Assembly (NCBI RefSeq): GCF_008086345.1
Contig: NZ_CP043006.1
Location: 2,540,032 to 2,604,031, forward strand
Direction of reading: 5' to 3'
Source of the DNA: Chitinophaga sp. XS-30
GTDB lineage: Bacteria; Bacteroidota; Bacteroidia; Chitinophagales; Chitinophagaceae
DNA length: 64,000 bases
The first letter of the stretch is position 1. The number at the start of each line of letters is the position of its first letter. The translations under genes were made by a program, and so were the position numbers. Below are positions 53,346 to 61,976 of this stretch, one piece after another. The notes beneath the pieces were generated by a model, which was given only the letters and a program-made list of their open reading frames with translations, made no database searches and was not told the DNA's origin.

Positions 53346-54878
53346 TCAGTAGGTGTTTTGCGTGATCTCGTCATTGCTGGCGATCATTTCTGTTCTGGGA
53401 ACAGGTGCGGCAAAACGCCTCGAATTTTTAGGCAGGGTATATGTTTTCACGGGTTCCGAACTTTGCACGGCGGAGAAGTTGTACGGGTAGAAGTCACGGC
53501 TCAGCTCCACATCATCGGCCGGGTAATCATTGTTGTTGAACCTGCGGATATCTGTCCAGCGTTGCGTAAAGGGCAATTCGCGCCTTCTTTCCTGCAATAC
53601 TTTGGCAATGGCATCGTCCATATTTGCTGCAGCAAGGTCTACCCAGGGACCGGCCTCCATGCGTTTTGCGCGCAACTGGTTCAGCACGGTCATGGCTTCG
53701 CCGGGTTTGTTCGTGCGGGCGAGGCATTCTGCTTTGACGAGCAGCATCTCCGCAACGGTCGGGCCGGAAGGCAGGCGGTCTTTATAAAAGAAAACATACC
53801 CCGGATAATCGTACGCCGGTTTGGTCATGCCGCGATCATAGGAATAGCCCTCTACCATATGATAGCGGTAACGGAGATCGTGATCCTTGTCATACAGGTC
53901 CAGCAGCGCCTGGCTGGGGATGTACCACCAGGATTCATGGCTCAGCATCCGGTAATAGAGAAACTCCTTCCAGCCGATCATATCCGTCTGGTCAGACTGG
54001 TTATCGTGCGTATAAGGGTATTCCAGCGTTACGGTCTGCGACTCCGGTGTGCCGGCATTGATGGTGATATTGGCGGGCCTTCCGTAGCGCATTTCCGTAT
54101 TGTAGTCCACCAGGGTGCTGTATTCACCCAGCGAGGCATTAGCATGTTTCAGCGCTTCTGCATAGTTGTTGCGGGTGAGATAATACCTTGCGGCAAAAGC
54201 GTTCACGCCGGCCTTGCTGGCGCGCCAATGCCGCGGGCGGCCATCCTGCATGAGCGGTTGTGTGGTTTTCAGCGCTTCGGCAAGATCTGCTTCTATGAGG
54301 TTGTAAACCGTTTCCAGCGGCTGCCGTGCGAGCGGTTCCTCAAAGCTGGTGCTGACCTTTATGGGCAGCCCGGCTTCTGTTTTATTGGCGTCCGTATAGG
54401 GGAGGCAATAAGTGCAGGCCAGTTGGAAATAGCTGTAGGCGCGAACAAAATGTGCATCTGCTTTCACGATAGCTTTTTCTTCCGCTGTGCCGGAAACTGT
54501 TTCCAGCAGGCTCAATGCCATATTCGCGGTGAAGATCTTGCGGTATTCACCGCTCCAGAATCCTTCCCGTGTATCGTCCGGCAGATAGTCCTTATCCCAG
54601 GTGGCAAATTCCACCGCAGCCAGGGTAAATGTGCCGGGCCGCGCATTGTAGAGATCAACGGTCAGGCCGTAATCATCAGTGCTGTGGATAGCGGTACGGT
54701 TGCCTTCGTTGTAGAAGGAGATGAAGTTATTCAGCAAAGCATCCAGCTGGGATACGGTGGTTACCTCCAGTGAGGAGGTCTTGTTCGGACGTTCATCCAG
54801 GAATTTGTCGCAGGAAGAAAGGCCCAGCGCGAGCAGTAAAACGGAGGATTTGAATATATCGCTGTAATTGATCGTCAT
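53346..54878 (-). CDS. SusD/RagB-family surface lipoprotein (locus 2)
   Basis: 510 residues from the ATG at 54878, which puts the lipoprotein signal (VLLLALGLSSC, Cys23) at the N terminus. The frame is open to 54950, but that start would overlap susC and bury the signal. DKFLDERPNKTSSLEV is a typical SusD mature start. VLQERRRELPFTQRWTDIRRFN is the C-terminal SusD signature. It captures ligand above the SusC barrel at the cell surface. It lies 59 bases after susC. Confidence 0.93.
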   Translation of the reverse strand: MTINYSDIFKSSVLLLALGLSSCDKFLDERPNKTSSLEVTTVSQLDALLNNFISFYNEGNRTAIHSTDDYGLTVDLYNARPGTFTLAAVEFATWDKDYLPDDTREGFWSGEYRKIFTANMALSLLETVSGTAEEKAIVKADAHFVRAYSYFQLACTYCLPYTDANKTEAGLPIKVSTSFEEPLARQPLETVYNLIEADLAEALKTTQPLMQDGRPRHWRASKAGVNAFAARYYLTRNNYAEALKHANASLGEYSTLVDYNTEMRYGRPANITINAGTPESQTVTLEYPYTHDNQSDQTDMIGWKEFLYYRMLSHESWWYIPSQALLDLYDKDHDLRYRYHMVEGYSYDRGMTKPAYDYPGYVFFYKDRLPSGPTVAEMLLVKAECLARTNKPGEAMTVLNQLRAKRMEAGPWVDLAAANMDDAIAKVLQERRRELPFTQRWTDIRRFNNNDYPADDVELSRDFYPYNFSAVQSSEPVKTYTLPKNSRRFAAPVPRTEMIASNDEITQNTY

Positions 54879-54937
54879 GAGTCTGATTTTAAAGTTTCGA
54901 AGTTCGTCCTGATGGCTTTCAGGCAGATTTTCCTGGC

Positions 54938-57900
54938 TTACAGGCTGCATTTAAGGCCAAGCGTTATGGTCGGCTGAGGATTCATGGTGCCCAGCGGATA
55001 CTCCGGATCTTCTTTTGCTTTGTTGGCGTAGATGGTGAACAGATTGTTCCCTTGTGCGAATACCTGTACATTATCCAGCCGGAGCGTGGACAAGGTGCGT
55101 TTGTTCACATTGTAGGTAAGGTTCACCTCCTGCATGCGGATGTGGGAGGCGTCTTCTACCAGGTAGCTCAGGTACTGGTGGAACCTGTCCCAGAAATAAT
55201 AGCGGTCTTCGATATCATTCAGGGGCAGGGGAACGATCCTGGAAGGATCGCCGTTCGCCACTTCCGAATACTTCGCATTGGGCAACAGGCGGCTATACCA
55301 CAGCGGCGGATAGTTGAAGCCCATGCGCTGGAAGACATGACCGAATTTGCCGGTGATGATGAAGGAGAGATCGAAATCGTATATGCGGAAAGTGTTCATG
55401 AAGCCCAGTGTGTACGGCGCCACAGTGGTGCCCATGTTCAGCAGGTAGTCCCGTCCGTCGCCGGGCGTCCATGCGCCGAAATTATACAAGGCGCCTTTTT
55501 CTCCCTTTACGACAGGCTGGTTGTCCTGTATGCCGGCATATTCAAAACGCCAGAGCGCGTCGGCATTTTCCCCTTCCACATAGGCGCCGGTACCGCCATT
55601 GAACAGGCTGTAAGCGGAATAGGTGGCCACGAACAGTTTTTCTATCCTGTTCCTGTTATAGGAAAAGTTCAGATTGCCCTGCCAGGAGATCCTTTCCGCG
55701 ATACGCTGGCTTGTTCCCAACTCTATTTCAATACCCCTGTTGCTGATCTCGGCATTGTTCAGCTTCTGGGAAGTGGTGCCGTTCACAGCGGGAATGGAGA
55801 GTTGCGCGATCTGATCCCTGCCGTATTTGCTATACACATCGATCTTGCCGAACAGCTTGTTGGAAAACAGGCTGTAGTCCACACCGGCGTTCCAGGTGGC
55901 TGTTTTTTCCCAGCGGAGGGTAGGATTGCCATAGCTGGCTATCGTGGCCGTGTAATCGTTCGTATAGATGTTTGGTGTGGGATTGGCGGATATCAGCGGT
56001 TTGAAGGAGGTGGAACGGTCTTCGTTGCCATTGAAGCCGTAAGTGAGGCGCATATTCAGCCGGTTGAGCCAGCTGGCATGACTGAGAAAATCTTCTTTGT
56101 GCATCTGCCAGGCCAGGCCGGCGGACCAGAAAGGAGAATAGCGGTATTTCGGATCGTCTGCAATGATATTGGAGGCGTCCGTACGGAAGCTGCCGGATAC
56201 CGTGTACTTGCTCAGGTAAGTATAGGCCAGGTTGGCGAAGGACGAGAAGTAACGGTTCGTGCTGTAGCTGAAAGTGTTGGAGTACGGGAATGTTATATTG
56301 CTGCCCAGCCAGTTCTGAATCGTTCTGAAAGTACCGCCGGGGCCGTTGGGGAACGTGCCGGAAGTAAGCGTTTCATCGTTGTATCCGTAGGTGAGCGGAT
56401 TGCCGAACCCTTCGGATACCTGGTTGGCGATCTCCACACCGGCGATGAAGTTGACCTCATGGTCCCTGCCCAGCAGGTTATTGTAACTGACAGAATTCCG
56501 GATGTTGTAAGATTGGGAGCGGCTTCTGTATTGTGACAGGATGCCTCCTTTCGGGAGGTTGGGCGTCATCACATCGGTCGCCTGGTCCCAGGATGTGGCG
56601 ATGTTGACGCGATTCCTGACATAAAAGGTGTTTTCGTTGTTATGCTGCCTGTCCCATGCATTGTGCAGTTCATATTGCAGCTTGCTGTCGAACGTAAGAC
56701 CTTTCATCAGCTTCAGGGTGATGCCGGCCTGGAGCCGGGCATGCAACTGCGTGTTCGTCCGGTCACGGTTCCGGATCTCCTGCACAGGATTATAGGTCCA
56801 GTCCGCATACGGGAACAGCTCGGTGGGCACGAACCTGTCGATGATCGGGTAGTAATACTGATGGATATTGGTCAGGGAGCCATCTTCATGCTGCAGCATT
56901 TCATATGGAGCCAGCCCTTGAATATCGGCCAGTGATACACCGTTGCTTTTTTCCTTGTTATAATGCACCATGCCGCCTATGTGAAGGTCCAGCCACTTCG
57001 TGATGTTGGAAGTGGAGCGGAAGTTGAGGAGGTATTTCTGGTAACCGCTTTCCTTAAAGTTGGACTGGTTGTTCTCAAAGAGCATGGAGAGCATATTGGT
57101 CATTCTGCCGGTGGAGCCCGAGAGGCTCAGGTTGTATTGTTGTGTGGCGGGATTGGCCAGCAACAGGTCCCTGATCTGCTGTTTGTTGCTTTGGGTCGCC
57201 AACCTGGCGATGATGGCTTCTCTTTCCGCCGCGGTGATGAATCCCAGGGTTTCCTCGCTGAGCGCGATGGTGGCTTCGGACCATGCGAAACTGTACCCGC
57301 CGGCAAGTGAACCGGGATTGACACGGGCGCTCCATTTGTTGAAAGCGCGTTGCTCGTAATCTACTGTTTCCGCGGATGAAGCGAGGGGATTGACATAATC
57401 CAGGTCAAACTTGCCGCCCATTTTGGTAAAAGCGGAAAATTCCACCTTCAGCGGCGTGTTCCTGCGGCCCTTTTTGGTCACCACCACAATCACGCCATTG
57501 GCGGAGCGGGCGCCCCAGATAGATGCGGCGGCAGCGTCTTTCAATACCGTTACGCTTTCCACATCATTCGGATTGATGGTATTGAAATCACCCTGGATGG
57601 GGAAGCCGTCCACAACCACCAGTGGCCTGGCGGTAGCGTAAAGGCTGGTCTTGCCGCGGATCTCGAAAGTAGGGTTCCCGTCCACATCCAGCGTTGCCTG
57701 TACACCGGCAGTGGTGCCGATAATGCGGCTGGCAATGTTGGTGGTCGGGCGTGCCAGCTGTTCTTTGTCGATATACCCGAAAGAGCCCGTTGCGCGTTCC
57801 TTGTTGAATTGCTGGAAACCGGTGTTCACAACGGTAACGGTGCTCAGTTGCCGTGCGCCCTTCATCACCACTTCGATCGTTTTCCTGCCTTTCAGGGGAA

Positions 57901-58465
57901 TGACCTGTGTTTCGAGGCCAACATAGCTGAATACGAGCTCGGCATTTTCATCAGGCACATCCAGCGAAAAGAACCCGTCTGCTGCGGTAAATGTGCCTCC
58001 GCTGGATCCTTTGATGGTGACGCTGACCCCTTCGAGCGGCTCGCCGTTCGCGTCCGTCACTTTACCGCCGATGCGAACGACCTGGCGGATACTGTTGCGA
58101 TCCGCCACCACGATCATGTCGTTCTCCAGCATCCTGAAATCAAGATTGGAATGGTCCAGCGCATGACTGAGCACTTCGGATACAGCGGTGTTCTGTACAT
58201 CGATACTGACCTTGATGTTTTCGGGGATGACATCATTGCTGAACACAAAACGGTAAGCCGTTTTCTTTTCTATAGCATTGAAAAGATGTTGGATAGAGAC
58301 GCTCTTCAGCTTAAGCGAAACTTTTGTGTCCTGCGAATAGATCTCGGCGCTGACGTGCAGACAGGCGAACGCTGTCAGAAAAACGGTCAGTTTCATAAAC
58401 ATAAGTACTTTGATGAATCCCACAGGGAATCCCTTTCCCCAGCCTGGAAGTTGGTTTTTTTGCAT
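54938..58465 (-). CDS. SusC/RagA-family TonB-linked outer-membrane receptor with STN domain (locus 2)
   Basis: 1175 residues. The signal region (about 20-42, LMFMKLTVFLTAFACLHVSA) precedes an STN domain (about 48-122) that signals to FecR. A carboxypeptidase-regulatory-like domain lies at about 131-205 and a plug with FEIRGKTSL, PLVVVDGFPI and SIWGARSANGVI. The barrel ends at LGLKCSL. It imports a SusD-bound ligand with TonB energy. An intergenic region with two copies of an identical hairpin separates it from fecR. Confidence 0.95.
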   Translation of the reverse strand: MQKNQLPGWGKGFPVGFIKVLMFMKLTVFLTAFACLHVSAEIYSQDTKVSLKLKSVSIQHLFNAIEKKTAYRFVFSNDVIPENIKVSIDVQNTAVSEVLSHALDHSNLDFRMLENDMIVVADRNSIRQVVRIGGKVTDANGEPLEGVSVTIKGSSGGTFTAADGFFSLDVPDENAELVFSYVGLETQVIPLKGRKTIEVVMKGARQLSTVTVVNTGFQQFNKERATGSFGYIDKEQLARPTTNIASRIIGTTAGVQATLDVDGNPTFEIRGKTSLYATARPLVVVDGFPIQGDFNTINPNDVESVTVLKDAAAASIWGARSANGVIVVVTKKGRRNTPLKVEFSAFTKMGGKFDLDYVNPLASSAETVDYEQRAFNKWSARVNPGSLAGGYSFAWSEATIALSEETLGFITAAEREAIIARLATQSNKQQIRDLLLANPATQQYNLSLSGSTGRMTNMLSMLFENNQSNFKESGYQKYLLNFRSTSNITKWLDLHIGGMVHYNKEKSNGVSLADIQGLAPYEMLQHEDGSLTNIHQYYYPIIDRFVPTELFPYADWTYNPVQEIRNRDRTNTQLHARLQAGITLKLMKGLTFDSKLQYELHNAWDRQHNNENTFYVRNRVNIATSWDQATDVMTPNLPKGGILSQYRSRSQSYNIRNSVSYNNLLGRDHEVNFIAGVEIANQVSEGFGNPLTYGYNDETLTSGTFPNGPGGTFRTIQNWLGSNITFPYSNTFSYSTNRYFSSFANLAYTYLSKYTVSGSFRTDASNIIADDPKYRYSPFWSAGLAWQMHKEDFLSHASWLNRLNMRLTYGFNGNEDRSTSFKPLISANPTPNIYTNDYTATIASYGNPTLRWEKTATWNAGVDYSLFSNKLFGKIDVYSKYGRDQIAQLSIPAVNGTTSQKLNNAEISNRGIEIELGTSQRIAERISWQGNLNFSYNRNRIEKLFVATYSAYSLFNGGTGAYVEGENADALWRFEYAGIQDNQPVVKGEKGALYNFGAWTPGDGRDYLLNMGTTVAPYTLGFMNTFRIYDFDLSFIITGKFGHVFQRMGFNYPPLWYSRLLPNAKYSEVANGDPSRIVPLPLNDIEDRYYFWDRFHQYLSYLVEDASHIRMQEVNLTYNVNKRTLSTLRLDNVQVFAQGNNLFTIYANKAKEDPEYPLGTMNPQPTITLGLKCSL

Positions 58466-58546
58466 ACTTTCGTACAGGTTTTAAGTTAATAAAAGGGAAC
58501 AGGCGCAGGTGTCAAACAGTTCCTGTTTCCAAACTTGGAATTGAGG

Positions 58547-58617
58547 GGGAATGTGTCACCATTCCCTCTTTTTTATGTTCACGTCTGATGTATGATGCAG
58601 GAATGTGTCACCATTCC
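58547..58617. repeat. Twin identical hairpins between fecR and susC (locus 2)
   Basis: The 18-bp sequence GGAATGTGTCACCATTCC occurs at 58548-58565 and 58600-58617, offset by 52 bp. Each folds into a six-bp stem with loop TGTCAC, and the first is extended to seven pairs by flanking G/C. An AT run between them gives one a terminator-like look on the plus strand. The surrounding 58466-58630 holds no gene. Confidence 0.75.
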
Positions 58618-58630
58618 TTTTCATGCATGA

Positions 58631-59746
58631 TCATTGATCCAGTACCAGGCTGTGGCCGTTCTCAAACCGGAAGCTGAAGTCCCTGGATAATTGCAGCACT
58701 TCCAGTACACGCTGAAGGTTCTCTTTGTCAAAATTCCCGGTGAACCGGTATTGTTTCATGTTTTCAGATTCGAACCTGATCTTTACATCGTACCAGCGTT
58801 CCAGTCTCCTGGCGATTTCTCCGAAAGGCTCATTGACAAATATCAGGCGGTTGTCGATCCATGACAGTTCAACTGCCGTGCTGTCCAGCGGAATGTGTGT
58901 GAGAGAAGCAATGGAGTAGTTTTTGGCTGGTTCGGACACCCTATCATCAGGTGCCGGTTTGATTTGCTGTTTGGTTGTTTGTTGCAGCGGCACCACTACC
59001 TTTTCATTGGGATGCAGCAGCAGTTCGTGTGCGCCGGATCTCAGGGAAACTTTTACAAGCCCTCTGACCAGGGATGTTTCATTGGTTTCGTCGTTTTTAT
59101 AGGCTTTTACATTAAATGCTGTTCCCAGTACGGTGATGTCCATTGCGCTGGTATGGATCACAAAAGGCATGGAGGCATGCTGTGCCACATCAAAAAAAGC
59201 TTCCCCTTCCAGTGTCAGCGAGCGTTTTGCGGTATTGAAACTGTCTTCAAGGAACAGAGTGCTTCCCGCGTTGAGCATGACCTTGGTGCCGTCCGGCAGC
59301 TGGAATGATTTTCTTTCACCGGCTTTGCTGGTATAGGCCAGCCGGGATTCTTCCGGTGCTCCTTCCGCGCCGGGCTGCTCGTCCCGCTGTATCCAGAGCG
59401 TGGTCATGATAATACCGAGCACTGCGGCAACGGCCAATGCATACCAGCCCCAGCCGTTCTTCGGGTGTACGATCCTGGCGGGAGGTATTTGCTTTCCGGG
59501 GCGAATGCCCCGGGCCTCCAGGGCTTCGCTGAACTGCCGGTGATGCGATTGGAAAACGGCTTCGTTCAAGCCCCCGTTCAATTGCAGGTATAACGTTTTG
59601 GCAATGCTGACCAGCTCGCTTTTTTCCGGATGCTCCTTTAGCCATTGCTCCCAGAACCTTGTTGCTGCGGGATTGGTACCGGAGCAATATTGCTGGAAAG
59701 ATTCATCCATGATCAGATCTTCTGCCTTGAAACGCAGGTAATTCAT
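58631..59746 (-). CDS. FecR-type anti-sigma factor (locus 2)
   Basis: 371 residues. The cytoplasmic N-terminal part (1-105) is followed by one membrane helix (about 107-124, WYALAVAAVLGIIMTTLW). Next come the FecR domain (about 140-245, with LPDGTKVMLNAGSTL, LEGEAFFDV and VLGTAFNVK) and a C-terminal DUF4974 domain. It binds the ECF sigma in the cytoplasm and the STN domain of SusC in the periplasm. The gene order sigma, fecR, susC, susD is the same as in locus 1, and the proteins are alike in length and layout. Confidence 0.93.
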   Translation of the reverse strand: MNYLRFKAEDLIMDESFQQYCSGTNPAATRFWEQWLKEHPEKSELVSIAKTLYLQLNGGLNEAVFQSHHRQFSEALEARGIRPGKQIPPARIVHPKNGWGWYALAVAAVLGIIMTTLWIQRDEQPGAEGAPEESRLAYTSKAGERKSFQLPDGTKVMLNAGSTLFLEDSFNTAKRSLTLEGEAFFDVAQHASMPFVIHTSAMDITVLGTAFNVKAYKNDETNETSLVRGLVKVSLRSGAHELLLHPNEKVVVPLQQTTKQQIKPAPDDRVSEPAKNYSIASLTHIPLDSTAVELSWIDNRLIFVNEPFGEIARRLERWYDVKIRFESENMKQYRFTGNFDKENLQRVLEVLQLSRDFSFRFENGHSLVLDQ

Positions 59747-59806
59747 TCCCTTTTTTATTATAGAGGGCGCGATCCGGTACTTTTACTATGAAAAAATGAT
59801 CTTTTT

Positions 59807-60430
59807 TTAATGGAAGAGAAAATAAATGCCCATAACGATCAGCGTAGGGGTGGGGATGACCAGTCCTGTTGACTGTTCATGCCCTTTCAGCTCGTTCTTG
59901 AGCTGTTTGAGGGCATCATGGATGATGTTGTAAGCGGTACGCCTGGTGATACCGCAGGTTTGTGCAATGTGATCGTAATCCAGGTTCTCGAAGAACTTCA
60001 TACGGAGCAGCTGTTGCTGCCTTTGGGTGAGGAGCCGGAATGCCGCGGCAAAACGCCGGGTAAATTCATCATTTCCCTCGGCAATGGTCAGGTAAGTTTC
60101 ATAGGGCACTTCGCCCGGTTCTTCCTGCAACAGCCGGAGATGACTGTCGTTCCGCCTTTTGTCTGAACGGATCTCCTGCAATATCCGCCGGTGCAGACAG
60201 GTGATCAGGTATGCCCGTACGTTCGAGACGTCCGGCAGCGTGCTCCTTTTGTCCCATAGTTCGAGTAAAACGTTAATGAAGCAGTCATTTGCCAGGTCCC
60301 GGTCACCCGTCATTTTTACACCATAATTGATGAGCCCCACATAATGCAGCTGATATAAAGCTGACAGTGCATCCGTATTGCCTTTTTGCAGTTGGCGCCA
60401 GTATTCCTGCGTGTACAAATTCTCACCCAT
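59807..60430 (-). CDS. ECF RNA polymerase sigma factor with hydrophobic C-terminal tail (locus 2)
   Basis: 207 residues from the ATG at 60430, which gives a normal ECF start. The frame opens upstream to 60640, but the extra 70 residues have no sigma character. Region 2 (ALYQLHYVGLINYGVKM) and region 4 (LTQRQQQLLRMKFFENLDYDHIA, then the recognition helix) are present. A hydrophobic tail, VIPTPTLIVMGIYFLF, ends the protein and could insert in the membrane. The sigma of locus 1 has no such tail. FecR controls its release. Confidence 0.9.
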   Translation of the reverse strand: MGENLYTQEYWRQLQKGNTDALSALYQLHYVGLINYGVKMTGDRDLANDCFINVLLELWDKRSTLPDVSNVRAYLITCLHRRILQEIRSDKRRNDSHLRLLQEEPGEVPYETYLTIAEGNDEFTRRFAAAFRLLTQRQQQLLRMKFFENLDYDHIAQTCGITRRTAYNIIHDALKQLKNELKGHEQSTGLVIPTPTLIVMGIYFLFH

Positions 60431-60688
60431 GCCTGATGATTGGTTGATAAAAAAAGGATCTTTGGGGCAGATGAAACTCAATAAAGATTGCTTCAAGTTA
60501 CTGCGAAAATTTGTAAAAGTGAAGAGAAGGCCCGGCCTATTTATCTTGTTGCTGTCCGGAGGGCGCTTTCGGGATAGGCTGCAAAGGCTTTCCCCCGGCT
60601 GTCTTCCGGGTACTTTTGGCCCCGGCCCCGAAACAGGCATGCTTTTTGACTTCTTCCGGTAGATTCACTCATCTGTAATACCCTTTAT

Positions 60689-61087
60689 ATGAAGATCATC
60701 TACATTTTTTCCGCTATGCTGTCCTTTGGCATGCTGTTCTCTTCCTGCAAAAAAGAAGAAGTGGTCATTCCCAATAGAACCATTTTTGTGGATGTAACGC
60801 CTGATATGTGGGAACTGGTGCCGGCCAGCAATACTTACCAGGTGGCGATCGATATGCCTGAGCTGGATAATTATACCAGTGATGCCAACAGCGTGCAGGT
60901 AGACCTTTCCTTTAATGACGGCGCTTCATATGAAGCCCTGCCCCAGGTGTACGGAGGGGTGACCTACCTGTATTCCTACGGCCCGGGAACGCTTTACCTG
61001 GATGTGCAGACGGCGGACGGCGTGGAGCCTGTGAGACTGAATTCTACTATCCTGGTGAAGATCGTGCTGATCGCCTCGCAATATTGA
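60689..61087 (+). CDS. Hypothetical lipoprotein
   Basis: 132 residues with a lipoprotein signal (MLFSSC, Cys20) followed by KKEEVV. The mature part is mostly strand-like (FVDVTPDMWELV, YQVAIDMPELDNY, VQVDLSFNDG, TLYLDVQTADGV) with no recognised family. Small periplasmic or surface protein of Ig-like look. It is divergent from the sigma-factor gene and ends just before a perfect palindromic terminator. A TACTTTTG box lies at 60611-60618, upstream. Confidence 0.7.
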   Translation: MKIIYIFSAMLSFGMLFSSCKKEEVVIPNRTIFVDVTPDMWELVPASNTYQVAIDMPELDNYTSDANSVQVDLSFNDGASYEALPQVYGGVTYLYSYGPGTLYLDVQTADGVEPVRLNSTILVKIVLIASQY

Positions 61088-61107
61088 CAAACACAACCTG
61101 ATATTAT

Positions 61108-61145
61108 ACAAGCGGCCGCATCAAAATTTTGATGCGGCCGCTTGT
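61108..61145. terminator. 38-bp perfect palindrome, bidirectional terminator
   Basis: Perfect dyad about the 61126/61127 axis, with GC-rich outer stem and an AAAATTTT centre, followed by a T-run on plus. It serves the lipoprotein gene and the convergent glycosylase gene. Confidence 0.85.
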
Positions 61146-61212
61146 GTTTTTATCAAAAGAAAGTTCATGCAGGCAGTTCCTCTTACAGATATCTTTCGCT
61201 GACCGGCAGGGG

Positions 61213-61947
61213 TTAGCGGGCATACCTTACCTGGCAATTGTCACAATAAAAGGTCCGCCTGTTGGTTTTGCCCATGTGTGCTTTTTCCAACGGGATGTGG
61301 CAGCGGGGGCAGGTTTTCTTCGTATGTGCCTGCCAGTGTTTTTTGAGTACGCCCGCTTTTTTCCAGTGCAGGAAATCAAAGCTGTATCGTACCGCTTCGC
61401 GCACCAGTTCTTTCCGCTTTTTGAGCGGCAAGGCGCCCGTCGTGCTGGCGGGGTGTATCCGGATGCGGAAGAGCACTTCATTCTTGATGATATTCCCGAC
61501 CCCTGAAAATATCTGCTGGTCCAGCAAGGCGTCACAAACCAGCATATCCGGCGCCTGTTTGAGTTTGTTCAGCGCTTTGGCGGCATCCCATGCGGGGTTC
61601 ATAACATCAGTGGTCCAGTCATAGATATCATCCAGCGGCTCGTCAATGATCCGGATAGCGGAAGCGTAGAAGTTCACTTCGCCGTTGGTGAACCGGAGCT
61701 GCAGGCCGGGTACGGTTTTCTTGCGCTCGTTGATCAGACAGGAGCCGAACAGCATAAAATGTATCCTGACTGTGAACCTGGGGAAACAGATGAGGAAATG
61801 TTTGCCCCAGGTCTTGAAGGTCACCACCGTCTTGTTGCTGATCTTCGCGAAGTCAATATTAGCCTGTCCGGTTGCGGACAGTACTTTCTTACCGGCGAAT
61901 GGCGCCAGTTCTTCTTTCAGGATGAGGATGGAAGGTCCTTCGGGCAT
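61213..61947 (-). CDS. Fpg/Nei-family DNA glycosylase
   Basis: 244 residues. The mature N terminus Pro-Glu-Gly follows Met, giving the catalytic Pro and Glu of the family. Lys49 in TWGKHF is the conserved lysine. The H2TH region is QIFSGVGNIIKNE. A zinc finger holds Cys213, Cys216, Cys235 and Cys238, with the Arg in NRRTFYC. It excises oxidised bases from DNA and nicks the strand. Shorter than Fpg (about 270), closer to endonuclease VIII-like members. It follows the GntP gene by 29 bases. Confidence 0.9.
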   Translation of the reverse strand: MPEGPSILILKEELAPFAGKKVLSATGQANIDFAKISNKTVVTFKTWGKHFLICFPRFTVRIHFMLFGSCLINERKKTVPGLQLRFTNGEVNFYASAIRIIDEPLDDIYDWTTDVMNPAWDAAKALNKLKQAPDMLVCDALLDQQIFSGVGNIIKNEVLFRIRIHPASTTGALPLKKRKELVREAVRYSFDFLHWKKAGVLKKHWQAHTKKTCPRCHIPLEKAHMGKTNRRTFYCDNCQVRYAR

Positions 61948-61976
61948 ATCGTATAACCTTCAAATGACGGGCCATT

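Noticed and set aside
53358..54773. A 471-codon open frame antisense to the locus 2 susD gene
   Set aside because: The minus-strand SusD has a lipobox and C-terminal signature; the antisense translation has no family features.
60431..60640. N-terminal extension of the locus 2 sigma factor
   Set aside because: The 70 extra residues are Pro/Ser-rich with no sigma region, and the ATG at 60430 gives a standard ECF start.
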